64,000 nt of DNA, taken from contig CM021322.1 in assembly GCA_010645155.1 (NCBI GenBank), positions 3,704,905 through 3,768,904 of the forward strand. The letters are read 5' to 3'. The DNA comes from Tigriopus japonicus (taxonomy: Eukaryota; Arthropoda; Copepoda; Harpacticoida; Harpacticidae). The translations under genes were made by a program, and so were the position numbers. The notes under the pieces are model-generated. The model saw only the letters and a program-made list of their open reading frames with translations. It was not told where the DNA came from and ran no database searches. Below are positions 10,901 to 21,062 of this stretch, in pieces; position 1 is the stretch's first letter, and each line of letters starts with the position of its first letter.

Positions 10901-12461
10901 ACCGAGACTTGAAAAGCATTGCCATTCAAACTGACACGGAGGAGAATGAGGACATCCGATATGTGGACATGATTGGACCCATGTCAGATGAGAAGAGCTT
11001 CATCAGTGTGCCTTGCAATGCCCGTGAAGTGGTTCATATCGAATGTGAACATTTGGAATGTGGACGAAGACCGGCCCACGTGAAAATGGAGGACAAGACG
11101 CGTTTGGAAGAAGGTCGAAGTGATGCACTTCATGGGGATTGGCCTTGGCACGTGGCTTTGCTCAAAAACGGAAATCACGTTTGTGATGGCACACTCATCA
11201 ATGAGCGTTGGATCATGACCACAGCGTCATGTTTTCAAGGGTAAATTGATCAGCAATTTGCATGATTAAAGGGTCATAAATATGTCAAATATGTTTTGAT
11301 TTAGACAAGGGCGATCCAAATGGGTGGCCAGATTTGCCAGTGTTCGTTTGAACAGTCGTGCCCCTTGGGAACAAAAGCGACGAATCGTTGGCATGGTCAA
11401 GTCACCCGTCGAAGGCAACTCGATTGTGATTCTCAAGATGGACAAAGCCGTAGTATTTTCAGATTTCGCTCGACCAATTTGTCTCCCTTCATCTGACGAG
11501 TTCATTCATATGGGGGCCACCTGCGCCACTTTGGGATGGAACCCAGAACGTAAGTGCATTAAAAGTCATGTCTCTGAATCAATTTTATTTTATTTCATTT
11601 TTGCTTCTCTCCAGGCGAGCAATTGCATCTAGTTTACCTAGAACCAGCGGAATTGAAAAAATGTGCCGAGGACAGCGAAGTCCCTGCCAATTCAATTTGT
11701 ACGCAAGAAGTCACTGAGAGCTCTACATGCAACGTAAGATCATGGTGATGCAAAGAAAGCGGAAAATAGAAAAATGCGGAAAAAACATATTTTAATTAAA
11801 ATAAGACCGACGAAAGTTTTTTGCAGGTCAAAATGATTTGGTTGTGGTTTATTTGAAATGGGATAAAAACACACAGAAAGTTTTTTTAACTTATATTTTT
11901 GTCAATTGTCTTTCTAGGGCAAATTTGTTTTTGTTTTTCAGTCAAAAACATTTTGTTCTCGAGTCTTAGGTCTCAAAAATTGGACTTGTTCTGTCACCAT
12001 AAAAATGACCTTTTTGGTCGGATCTACTTTTCGAAAAGAAATAAATTTGAAAAAGTTTAGAAATCTAATTCAAATTTCTAGAAAATATGAAAAAGTTAAA
12101 AGTAAGTTTTAAAACTACAAATAAGCTTTTCGGCCCAAAACAACCAAGAGTTAAAATGTGTTTTATAGTAAACACTTTTTCATTCTCCCCTAGTGGCGTG
12201 AAATTAACTGACAAAGTGTCGGGTTAAACTCTACCATTACTGTTATTTTAGGGCGAAGAATTCGCTGGAGCTCCTTTAATGTGCCAAGCCGCCGGTGAGT
12301 GGCATCTCGTTGGTGTGTCCGCTTGGAGGAAAGGCTGTTCTAGTATCGCTCAAAGGCCGCGGCTCTTCGACAAGGTTTCGCTGAGCAGCGATTGGGCTCA
12401 GAAGACCATGGATCTGATGCAACGACCCCGAACCCCCAAAACGGACAAAGAGGAACGATGA
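1913..12461 (+). CDS. Corin-like type II transmembrane protein with a degenerate trypsin-like domain
   Basis: Exons 1913-2542, 6846-7382, 8594-8774, 8862-9078, 9403-9578, 9645-10274, 10439-10645, 10712-11240, 11305-11549, 11615-11733 and 12252-12461 join in phase to 1226 codons plus TGA. Order: cytoplasmic tail of about 425 residues, one TM helix (427-449), SEA-like region (about 455-580), Asp/His-rich linker, Frizzled CRD with ten cysteines (678-786), a partial and then a complete LDLa repeat (792-859, SDE and ADEKGC motifs), SRCR-like region (about 880-977), and a trypsin-like domain from R990. This is the domain order of corin, the natriuretic-peptide convertase. The catalytic His is Ser1032 (TTASCF), the Asp is Ser1075 (GNSIVIL) and the Ser is Ala1162 (EFAGAPL for GDSGGPL). 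I therefore infer a non-proteolytic surface protein that may bind ligands through its CRD and LDLa domains. The start is the first ATG of a frame that splices cleanly. A further 5' exon cannot be excluded. Architecture is well supported; the ligand is unknown. Confidence 0.85.
3959..3964 (-). terminator. Candidate polyadenylation signal of the nested unit
   Basis: AATAAA on the minus strand (TTTATT on +), about 280 nt downstream of the stop of the last nested ORF. It is the first such hexamer after that ORF and is a plausible 3' end for a polycistronic message. Confidence 0.35.
4241..4975 (-). CDS. Nested small membrane protein 5 (244 aa, N-terminal TM)
   Basis: Single-exon ORF starting 10 nt after the stop of ORF 4. 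It opens with a hydrophobic signal-anchor (about 8-28; TLVLLVVLIVTTVWF) followed by about 215 polar residues. These include a short Glu/Leu-rich helical stretch (about 75-93), an acidic cluster (VEEEEESDFE) and a basic C-terminal segment (LFRPFKKGG). It is probably a single-pass protein with a largely soluble domain. No family is recognised. It is the longest and best supported member of the nested unit. An AATAAA lies about 280 nt downstream on the same strand. Confidence 0.65.
   Translation of the reverse strand: MSQVSGAQTLVLLVVLIVTTVWFTNIILKSLDILYKPKVNQWIRNKPGLTGSEFCPLNQPSCDQAKTVSSFTDQDELAIKQLEEELMVLKALRGYSRPSRKAAASANLREDLPELASIKKPPRFHSNYEDAITDSSPDLVQEDKDSQRLLDTLDYCTMNPYSNEKEQCGPNLNVVSSNYEEDALDSLSPRTSRSFVVEEEEESDFETGHDKRCRKESLWKDVIKLFRPFKKGGASHYGVCPLQT
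4986..5255 (-). CDS. Nested small membrane protein 4 (89 aa)
   Basis: Single-exon ORF from the ATG at 5255 (MSLASESPQINEMM) to TAA at 4986-4988. One TM helix at about 22-46 is followed by a Cys-rich juxtamembrane motif (ACCICSM), possibly a palmitoylation site, then a basic tail (NPFKKKES). It lies between ORF 3 (23 nt upstream) and ORF 5 (10 nt downstream). Those gaps are too short for separate promoters or introns, which argues for translation from a shared mRNA. No family is recognised. Confidence 0.6.
   Translation of the reverse strand: MSLASESPQINEMMHFLQDSTNFAIAFGVFILLFLCAVIGLYMACCICSMRGELDIVTDDETGKPINKIFFRNPFKKKESILPVSVEQN
5279..5713 (-). CDS. Nested small membrane protein 3 (144 aa, C-terminal TM)
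   Basis: Uninterrupted ORF; I choose the ATG at 5713 (MSPPGKKTNNKK) over the open frame upstream, which lacks an ATG. A basic N-terminus is followed by an acidic, Ser-rich stretch (about 30-62; CSSDSEEER), then one strongly hydrophobic segment at about 91-119 (FFFASLILSLIFLIFVFFF) and a short acidic tail. This layout suggests a cytosolic acidic domain anchored near the C-terminus. The ORF begins 29 nt before the stop of ORF 2 and ends 23 nt before the ATG of ORF 4. I do not recognise a family. Its length and ordered composition make a chance ORF unlikely. Confidence 0.6.
   Translation of the reverse strand: MSPPGKKTNNKKAKPRPTLDSIANAKLEEEFQVIEEDPDSVSCSSDSEEERLIQNGGAVEDSEEMLERVRKIESLPIGFKDFLSTLDFQMLGLFVKCMLGFFFASLILSLIFLIFVFFFNEDLWFEYFPVSDDLEPSSPFKFEL
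5685..6003 (-). CDS. Nested small membrane protein 2 (two exons, 82 aa)
   Basis: Exons 6003-5869 and 5798-5685, split by a 70-bp intron with a good donor (GTAAGTTA) and acceptor (TCTTTCAG), phase 0. The peptide starts MSHLLDRLRELQDHLQ. A polar helix of about 30 residues is followed by a long hydrophobic segment (about 31-56) that runs across the splice junction, which supports the join. A short soluble tail ends REKNE. The ATG lies inside the 3' end of ORF 1, and the stop at 5685-5687 lies 29 nt inside ORF 3. No homologue is recognised. It could be a separate protein of a polycistronic mRNA, or the C-terminal part of a longer spliced product with ORF 1. Confidence 0.5.
5951..6319 (-). CDS. 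Nested small membrane protein 1 (two exons, 103 aa)
   Basis: Predicted exons 6319-6202 and 6144-5951, joined across a 57-bp intron (donor CCAG|GTTTGA, acceptor TTTTTAG) in phase 1. The product starts MRERSSVHKRKS, has a basic/polar N-terminal half, one hydrophobic segment at about residues 58-78 (LLVVNTLALSGMWYWF), and a Ser-rich tail. No family is recognised. It is the most 5' member of a minus-strand series of five small TM-protein ORFs, and its last 53 nt overlap the next ORF in another frame. An alternative splice, from GTAAAT after the LQGLLV codons to the AG before 5972, would instead fuse it in frame to ORF 2, so the boundary between ORFs 1 and 2 is the least certain of the series. The weak donor lowers confidence. 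Confidence 0.4.
7383..8593 (+). other. Intron 2 of the corin-like gene
   Basis: A 1.2 kb phase-0 intron with donor GTAAGA and acceptor CCAATTTCAG. Short open frames around 8048-8351 on both strands overlap one another and show no recognisable protein features; I see no nested gene here. Confidence 0.6.
11734..12251 (+). other. Intron 10 of the corin-like gene
   Basis: A 518-bp AT-rich phase-0 intron (donor GTAAGA, acceptor TTATTTTAG) between the last two exons of the degenerate protease domain. No feature is seen inside. Confidence 0.7.
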
Positions 12462-13102
12462 TGGGAATGCCCCATGGGAATCAATATTTGCCATGAGATT
12501 TTGGAAACGCACAATTCCAAATGCCATGAAAGACAAAAAGAGTAGCATCTCTTTTATGATTAATTTATTGTTATGATGATAGTAAAGTTTATATTGTGCA
12601 ATAACCGTGAGCCAAGGCCCACCCAAGAGAAGCAATCTAAGTCAATCCATATTGGAAGGGAAAAAAGTGTGCAATAATATCCTCCTCCTTTCTCTCTTCT
12701 TCTTGCGATTCAATGACAATGGCAACCCTCATAATTTCAATTCCTACTTCCCTTTGGCCTAAAGAGATTTCCTTTCTGTGATACAAATTGGAACATTTTT
12801 AGGATTCCTTACATCATTCTTCAATTCATTCTCCTTAAAATGTATTTTTTCATACAATCAGATGATGAATGTTGCCACATGCTTCTAGAATCAAAGTCCT
12901 AATAAACATTGTAAATAGATTGAACAGACCCTGTTTCTTGTGCTCTTTGCATTGTATTTCATCATATATATTTATCATTGGTATTCAGGTGATCATTCCA
13001 TTCCGAAACGTTGAAAAATGGTGTCGATTGGCGACTTTTTTTTCAAAACAAAAACCCTTAATCCTATGTGGCTGTAAACAAATTATAACTTGGAAAAGCT
13101 AT
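12462..13102. other. Convergent 3' region between the corin-like gene and MHC1
   Basis: Holds the 3' UTRs of two converging genes. A plus-strand AATAAA at 12901-12906 could end the corin-like mRNA. A minus-strand AATAAA (TTTATT at 12563-12568) could end MHC1, in which case the two 3' UTRs would overlap. No coding feature is seen. Confidence 0.45.
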
Positions 13103-16100
13103 TTAAAAGTCTCTGGCAATCGATGCAGATCTGCCACGAGCTCGGTACTTGGCCAAAGCTTGTTCATTCAAATCAGCTCTCTCCAAGGACTCTTGAAGTT
13201 CGACTTGCGCTTTCCGATATTTGGCCAAGTTCAACGCGGCAATCTCCTCCGCCTCTTCAATCTGCTTCTTGTAGTTGCGCACCTAGAGAAGTACCAATGT
13301 GACAGCTGTTAACCAGGCTTTATCCAAGTCAAATAGGCAATTATGACTTTACCTGGTTTTGCAACTTATCCACCAATTCTTGCATTCGTTCCGCATTCTT
13401 ACGATCCTCCTCTTGTCGGAAGGTGTACTCTTTAATACCACGGTCAGCCTTTCGGAAGTTTTTAGTGGCATCTCCCAACCGTCGTTGTTCGGTGTCTAAT
13501 TCAGACTCGAGTTCTTTGACTCGGGCATCCAACTTGGCCACCATCTTACGACCCCACTTGATGGCATTCTGTTCGGCATCGTCCACTTGAACTTGGATCT
13601 CATGAGCCCGAGCTTCCATGTCCTTGCGCTCCTTCTCAAGAGCTTGGGCAAACTCCTGTTCATATCGAAGTTCTTCGGCGATTTTGGCAGCATCCAACAT
13701 GGCCCTCTTGGCTTTGTCTTCGGTCATGCGAGCATCAGATGCAGCCTCATCAGCCTCTCCCTAAGGAAGATTTTTTTAAGATTGTAAGTTTATGATTGAT
13801 GGTGGGTAAAGGACAACTTCTTTAAAAAAATAGCTCACCCGCAGATCGCCAAGATCTTGCTCCAGTTTTCTCTTGGCCGAGTTTAGACTTTGATTCTGTA
13901 CCGTCAAGTCGGCCAAAGTCTCATTGGTATCGGAGAGCTCTTGCTCGGATTGTTTCCGGGCTCGATCAGCTTGGTCCAACATGGTCTTGGCCTCTTCCAA
14001 TCCATTCTGAAGGGATCCTGCCCTCCTTTCGGCAGCCAACATCATATCTCGAGCCTCATCTTTGGCGCGTTGTTCCTCTTCAAATTGAGCAGTCCGTTCC
14101 TTAATTCTGTCCTGATAACCCTTGATGTTCTTTTGTAATTCCATGTTGGCCAGATTGGCGTGCTCCAGAGCAGATTCCAATTCGGTCACGTCTAATTCGA
14201 GTTTCTTCCGCATTCTCATTGCCTCAGCCTTGGCTTTCAACTCAGCCTCGATGTTGAATTGCATCTGTTCCAGTTGCTTGGCGTGGTTCCTCTTGGTCCC
14301 TTCGAATTCTTCCTCCTTCTCCTGGATTCTTTTCTCGATATCTGCTCTCACTTGGTTCACTTCCAGATTTAATCTCAAGAGCTTGTTCTCCTCTTGTTCC
14401 AAAGCCCCTTCAGCATCACTCAAAGCGGATTCGAGTTCAAACTTCTCCGACTCAAGCTTCTTTCTTTGCTTTTCAATTTCATGGATGGATCGCCCACCCT
14501 CGGAGATTTGTTCCATGAGGTCCTTGATTTCTTCACTCAAGTTGTTATTCTCTCTCTTGACCTCGTCCAATTGAGCAGCAGCCTCTTCATAACCATTTTT
14601 GACTCGGAAAAGCTCGGCGGACGCATTTCGACATTCCTTTTGGCTGTTGTTAAGCTCCATGGAGGCACTGTCAGCCTTGCTCTTCCACTCAGCGATGGCT
14701 GCATCCATCATCTTGATCTTTCGTTCGGCCTGATTGTAGAGAACGTTGGCCTGATCCACTCGCATGGCCATCTCTTCAATCTCCTTGGCGGTGGCGTCCT
14801 TGGATTTCTCAAGAGCCATAAGTCGGCCATTGAGGCTCTCCATGGTGCTCTCAGCCTCGGCCAATCTGGCCTGTAGCTTGATTTTGGTAGCCTCGAGCTC
14901 CTCAACCTTAATCAGGATGTCATTCTCGTACTTCATTCGCCACAGATTGCACTCATCGTTGGCCTTGGCCATTTGCCGAGCCACTTCTTCCTTCTGTTGG
15001 ATCTCATCGTCGCAATGGCACTTGACGCCGTCATACTCGTGTTCCAGGGTTCTGAATCGTCCTAACAAGGATTGGCGTTCTTTGGCTTCCTCGTCACAAT
15101 TGCGCTTGGCATCGTCCAATTGGCTGGCCAACTGAATCTTGACTTTTTGCATGATTGAGGCATTGCCCATGAGATCTTCCAAACGTGTGAACAAATTGGC
15201 ATTCTCAGAGGTCAATCGCTTGTTCTGATTTTCATAGTCCACGAGAGCCGCGACGTGATCATCGATCTTCTTCTGGAGTTGAAGGAGTTGTCCATCCAGG
15301 GCCTTGAGGTTCTTCTCAGCCACAGATTTTTCGTGATTGACGTGGTCCGTAGCAGCGCGAGTATCGTCTAATTGCATACGAACCGTTCCTTTGTCTTTCT
15401 CGATTCTGGCTCTTAATTTATTGAGCTGGTCAATTTGATCCGACATTTCAGCCACGGCATCTTGGTGCTTTCGTCTCAAGCTGATGAGTGTGGCTTCGTG
15501 TTGAATATTGATCTCCTCGACGTCTTTTCTGAGCTTCATAATCTCACTCTCGCGTTTCTTGTTGAGCTCCATTTGCGCTGCTGTCGCATGAGAAGACTCT
15601 TCCAAGCGCTCAGCCAATTCATCCAATTCTCTGGCGAGGTCTTGACGCTGTCTTTCGGCCTTGGCCCGACCTTGTCTCTCAGCTTCCAATTCTTCTTCAA
15701 GTTCTTCCACGCGAGCTTGCAATTCTTTGATGTTCTTCTGGATTCGATTCATGCCTGCTTGCTCATCGTCCAAATTGGTGATCATTTGATGGATTTCGGT
15801 GTCCTTCCTCAGAATGGCTTGTTCCAACTCGCGTTTCCCACGTTCGAGATCCAGGACAGACTCTTGGGAGATCTTAAGCTCGCCTTCCATACGACGCCGT
15901 TCTTTCTCTACGTTGGACTTCAAACGCTTTTCGTTTTCGAGTGCGCTGTCCATTTGGTCCAAGGTCTTTTCTAATTTGGCCTTGACATCGTTTAAATGAG
16001 CGAACTTGTCTTGATTGGTGGCTAATTCATCGTTGAACTTGTTCATACTGTCCGACAAATGACGCTTTTCCTTGTTCAGCTTAGAAATGACTTCATCTTG

Positions 16101-19100
16101 GTGAACAACTTCGTCATTCAATCCTCTGAGCATTTGATCCAATTTGTTCTTCTCTTGGGAAGACTTGTCCAACCTTGCTTGAACCTCGCTCAGTTCTTGC
16201 TTGACCGAACCCACCTCCCGCTCAGAATTCCTCTTTTCATCGGTGGCATTTTGACGTGCCCTTTCCTCTCGTTCCAACCTTTGACGGTTTTCTTGGAGCT
16301 GAATCTCAAGATCAGCTTTTTGGGCCGAGAATTTGGCCATTTTTTCTTGATATGCCCCTAGATCCCCTTGTTCGTGTCTGATTGTTGCCCTCAAGTTTTC
16401 CAGTTCAGCCGACAACTCGTTGTTCTCCTCTTCTAATTTTGCCTTGGTGGTTAGTTGATCTTGGTAGAAACCATAGGCTTCATTGGCCTTTTCTTCCAAA
16501 ACTCTCAGCTCCTCTTCAACGTTGACTAATCCAATCAAGGGTCTGGTCTTCTGAATAATCATGAACCAGTTCCAATCCTTGTGCTCCTTGTACTTCCTCA
16601 GGTTTCTTTGGATAACCGTAATATAATCCCTACAACACCAAGGAGATTGATTTTGGCCTTTAAAGTTAAGCCTACAAAGTCTGATTAGCTTACCGTTTAG
16701 CCTTGCGCCTGGCAAAGTCTTTCCTGCTGAGGAATCCATAACAACCTCCTTGAATCTTGCGAATGAGACCTGTCACGATTTCATCTCTCTTTTCTTCCAA
16801 AAGAGCCAAACTTCCGGCCCTGAAGAACACCTGCGGCAGAAGACATAAAACCATACATTTCTAGTATATTCCAAGAGAGATTTTCCAATGTATGTACCTT
16901 GGTGTGTCCCAACCGATACTTCTCTGGCTCGAATCCTTCAGTGGATTCCAAAATGATTTGAGCGCACTTTTTCGGATCTTTCTCGGAGTTCGATTTTGCC
17001 CCACCCAAAACTTGGTAACGTTGTCGGAAATCTGGATACTGGATTCGATTGGGGAAGCCTCTCATGCAGATTCGAATGCCTTCAAGCACACCATTACAAG
17101 TGAGCTGGTGCATGATTAGAGGAGGTTCCACTCCACCAGGTTGTTTGTGAGTATTGGGAACAATGCAACGAATGAAGTGAGGCTCAGTGCTGTGCAAAGT
17201 AGCCATAAGAGATTGCAATTGAACCAAATAAACGGATGAGACGGTCTTGGCTCCGCCTCCCTTCTTCTTCTTCTTGCCACCTTTGGCATCATCAGCTGGA
17301 GGCGGGGCTGTCTGACCAGGATGATCCAACCAAAGATGAACTAAGAGTGCGTTGCTGCCCTTCTTCAAGAGATCCACCACGGTATCGTTAACTGGATCCT
17401 TGTTCTTCTCCAGCCATCCAGTGACATTGTATGAAACAATGCCTGCATAATGAATGATGGCGAAATGAGCATTCTTATCCGTCTTGGATTGTGGTTTAGC
17501 CATTGGAGCCGACTTGCCGAGATGTTGGGCCTTCACTTTTTCTTCGAAGGTCTTGTCAGTGGCCTTGGGGAAAAGGGACTCTTCTTCAAGAATGGCCCAG
17601 ATACCCATTGGCTTTTCAAACATGATGATGCAAGCCGCCAAATCCATGCCGAAATCCACCATAGCCCAATCAATGCCCTCGGAGATGTACTCCTCTTGTT
17701 CCACCACAAACATGTGATGGTTGAAGAATTGTTGGAGCTTCTCGTTGACGAAATTGATGGAAATCTGTTCGAATCCGTTGTATTCAAAGATCTCAAAGCC
17801 GGCAATATCCAGGACAGCCACGAAATGGGACTTCTTCATGGTGGGATCAATGAGTGTTTCGTTACACTTGACAATCAGCCACTTGAAAATCCGATCATAG
17901 ATAGCTCGAGCAATACCGCCGACGGCGTTGGTGGCTTGATCAATATTTTGACCTTTGGTGACCCATTCTGTTCCAACTTTGATACGAGGCTTGACAAAAG
18001 CCTTGAGAAGCCCCTCGGGATCAACTCCGCAAAGGTTGGCAGCCTTGGTTGCCCACTCTAAACCATCAGGCTCACATTGCTCATCACGCCCCTTTTGCTT
18101 GAACTTGATCTCTCCCATAGACATAACGGCAGCAGTGAGCTTGTAGCAGTCCCACTTCTCGGTCTCAGTGAAGCCCAAGATGTCAAAGGCATTGTCGGTG
18201 TACTCTAACTCCTCATTGTCATCAATGGATGCCACAGAAGTTTTTCCTTGAGACACATAGCTGTAGTCGTAGATGTCGTCGGATAACTCGCACTTGGCCT
18301 TCATGTCGGGCACGAAGGGCATAAGCAGTTGGTAGAAGATATGGTAGGATCGTTCAACCTCTTGCTGCTGAGTGATACGAGACTTCTCCAAAAGGTAGGA
18401 TTCGATGTCACAACCAGCCAATTTTCCAGTGGTGGTAAAATGGATACGGATGAATTTACCGAATCGGGAGGAGTTGTCGTTCCTGGATGTTTTGGCATTA
18501 CCATAAGACTCCAAGATGGGATTGGTAGCCACGATCTGGTCTTCAAGCGAGACCTTCTTGCCACTCTTCTTGCCAGAGGAGGCCACCATGGCCAAGTAGG
18601 AGATGACCTTCTTGGTGTTCTCGGTCTTTCCGGCTCCAGACTCACCAGTGATCAACATGGACTGATCCTTGGTGTTTTGAAGCATGTTGCGGTATGCCGT
18701 TTCGGTGATGGCCCACAAATGAGGAGGTACCTCATTCCTCCGTTTTCCAAGGTAAACCTTAACCACAGTGGGAGTGTAGATAGGGAACCGTTTGTAGGGG
18801 TTGACAACCACACAAAAGAGGCCTGAGTACGTGTAAATGAGCTTAGCTTGATAACGGGTCTTCAGGTTCCAGAACACGGAGGCATCGTTAAGATATGTCA
18901 AGTTAGCCATGTCCTCGCACTTCTCGAACTTTGGCGGGTTGACTTGGCCAATTTGCTCGCTCTTGAAGACTTTTTTCTACAAATTGAAGGGTAAAATTCA
19001 AAATTATTATTACATTGTGATTCCATTTGCGTCAACAATGAATTGCAAACGTACTTCATGTCCAACGTAGACCGTGGTCTTACCACCGGCTTCGGAATCC

Positions 19101-19267
19101 AACATTGCCTCCACAAATCCCCCATCTGGAGCAGGGGCCCAAACCGATTTCCGGGGGTCATAAGGCTTATTCATGTCTGCCCTCCTCATATCTTGACTCA
19201 CTACCAAATAAGGCATTGGATCTGGATCGGGCTCCCCAGTATTGCCAAGTTTGACGTGGCCAGGCAT
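13103..19267 (-). CDS. Muscle myosin heavy chain 1 (MHC1), six coding exons
   Basis: Actin-activated ATPase motor of the sarcomeric thick filament. Exons 19267-19055, 18976-16898, 16830-16694, 16629-13839, 13760-13353 and 13282-13103 join in phase to 1935 residues, the normal muscle MHC length. Visible motifs: P-loop GESGAGKT (about 182-189), switch I NDNSSRFGK, switch II DIAGFE, a Lys/Gly-rich loop 2, the reactive-thiol segment [18 protein letters not shown], a lever arm, then about 1090 residues of heptad coiled coil and the non-helical tail RGRSASIARDF. Intron sites after exon 1, in the lever (cg|g), near the rod end and before the last exon match those of MHC4, so this is an intermediate intron-poor paralogue. 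No mutually exclusive exons were found. Long parts of the head are close in nucleotide sequence to MHC2/MHC3. The ATG context and first exon resemble all three paralogues. Confidence 0.92.
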
Positions 19268-21028
19268 GATGGATGGCTAGGTTTCCTATAATTGATGGAA
19301 CAATAATTCATAAAATACTACTATATTGATAATGGAGCTTGTGTATAATTCCACTTGCCTTCGTCAATGAAGAAACGAGCTGAAGGTTTGGATCGGCCAA
19401 CTGCAAGTAGTCGACTGAAGATTTGTTCTGCAAATGCTTCCAAGAAAACTCCCAAATGTGTTGAGGACAAGATCCAAAAATATGCATGGGTGCGTTGTAG
19501 GCATAGGACGGTGGGTGGACTGCAACGATTTAAAATCATCAGACTCCTGAGCACTGACAAGGGTAAAGAATTCTCAAGCCAACTCCAAGACAATGCATGC
19601 TTGCTGAACATGTTGTCGCCATCGCGAGTGGACGCCTTTGTTCCCCATTTGGCACTTTGTCCCCTTTCACTTGTTCTCATCGTGCTCTGGCGGAGTTGGA
19701 GTCCCATGTCTTTGGAGGATTTCTAAATGTCAAAGTGAGAGCTGCAAGGTAATGAATAATGAGTGAGGAACATTTCAAAATTCACACCCAAGTTGTGTTC
19801 CAATTGAGCTCTCCTATGCGAACTTCATGGAGCTCAGGCTTTGCCCAGGTAAACGTGGACAATTGAGAAAAAGTGTTAATAAAAAGTGTAAGGTTAAGGA
19901 TTTATAACTTTTGATTCTCCTAAACAACTTGCGTCAAAGAAACATTCAGGTCAAGTAAAAACGTCATTTGGCAGCGATGTTTTATATGTAGAGACCGGAT
20001 TTGAAGTGTTTGTTTTAAATTCATTTCTCCCGAAGTTTTTTATGGGAAAAAAAATTGAGGCATTATTGACGAAAAACAATTTTTGAAGGTAATTTGATTG
20101 ATTTTAACTCTAAAAACAAACTTATTGTAGTATTTAACAAATTTTTCATTGAGTATTTTTTTCTTATTCAAGCATTTTTTAGGTTTTAGAAACTTTAGTA
20201 AAACTTCTGAGATGGCCAAATGTGTTTTTTTAAAGCGCAAGTCTTTGGTCGTCTGGTTTTTAGAATCACAAGATGACTTCATCTTCAAATGAATTGGATT
20301 GCAATGGTCAGCAAAATGTCGTTTCTGCTAACATAGGTCGTCCTCGTCTCCTCTATTGTCATAAGAAGGTGGCCGTGCTTGATGTGTTGAACCAAAGTAG
20401 AGAAGCAATGACACACCATGGCCAAAGCATAATCCGGTGAAAAATAAAAATGTCCAACAAGATCAAATCCTGTTGTGTTTTTAGTTGCAATTTCTCAAAA
20501 ATATTGACATGGTGGCCGTTTCCGTACTTCTTGGTAATTTGGATACAACCCTCTGAACTGGAGTGACCTTGAGAGCATCCAAAAGTGTGGAAATCAAGCA
20601 AAAAAAAATCTAAATGCAGTTTCTTTTTTGAAAAATGCATTGAAAATGATCCCAAGTTGGGGGAAATTTAATGTCTTCTTTCAAATATTTTTGGTCTCTT
20701 TGATTTGATTTTCAATTTTTTGGTCAATATTTTTGAAGTAAAAAATTGACTCTAAAAACATCAATTTAAAATCCGGTCTCTTCTAATATGATTTTCCAAA
20801 TAAAACAATTACACCATTCTTCTTTTTATTGTTCATCAATTTAATTTTCTGTTTCCATACTTGCATTGCTTAGAAATTTTGTAACTAAATTGGATAAAAT
20901 TTATTTTTGATATATTAATGCCCTTACTAAACAACCTATCTCAGAATTATATTTAGAATATATTCAATGTTGAAAAAGATACGTCTAAGAATGAAAAAGG
21001 TATGGCTAAGAAAATATAAGAAGGAGAA

Positions 21029-21062
21029 CCAGCCTGACCAAATTTAGCTCTTTAAAGCTAAG
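21029..21062. repeat. Dispersed repeat, inverted copy of 36492-36536
   Basis: The segment beginning CCAGCCTGACCAAATTTAG is repeated as its reverse complement, with a few changes, at 36492-36536 in the neighbouring MHC spacer. It is probably a small fragment of a dispersed element; the full element boundaries are not clear. Confidence 0.4.

Noticed and set aside
16630..16739. Apparent start of MHC1 rod reading frame at 16739
   Set aside because: This is read-through of a short intron (16693-16630); phase and family alignment place the real junction at 16694/16629.
19321..19726. Overlapping 123- and 128-codon frames on both strands upstream of MHC1
   Set aside because: Opposite strands cannot both be easily coding and neither shows a domain; the region is more likely MHC1 upstream DNA or an old relic.
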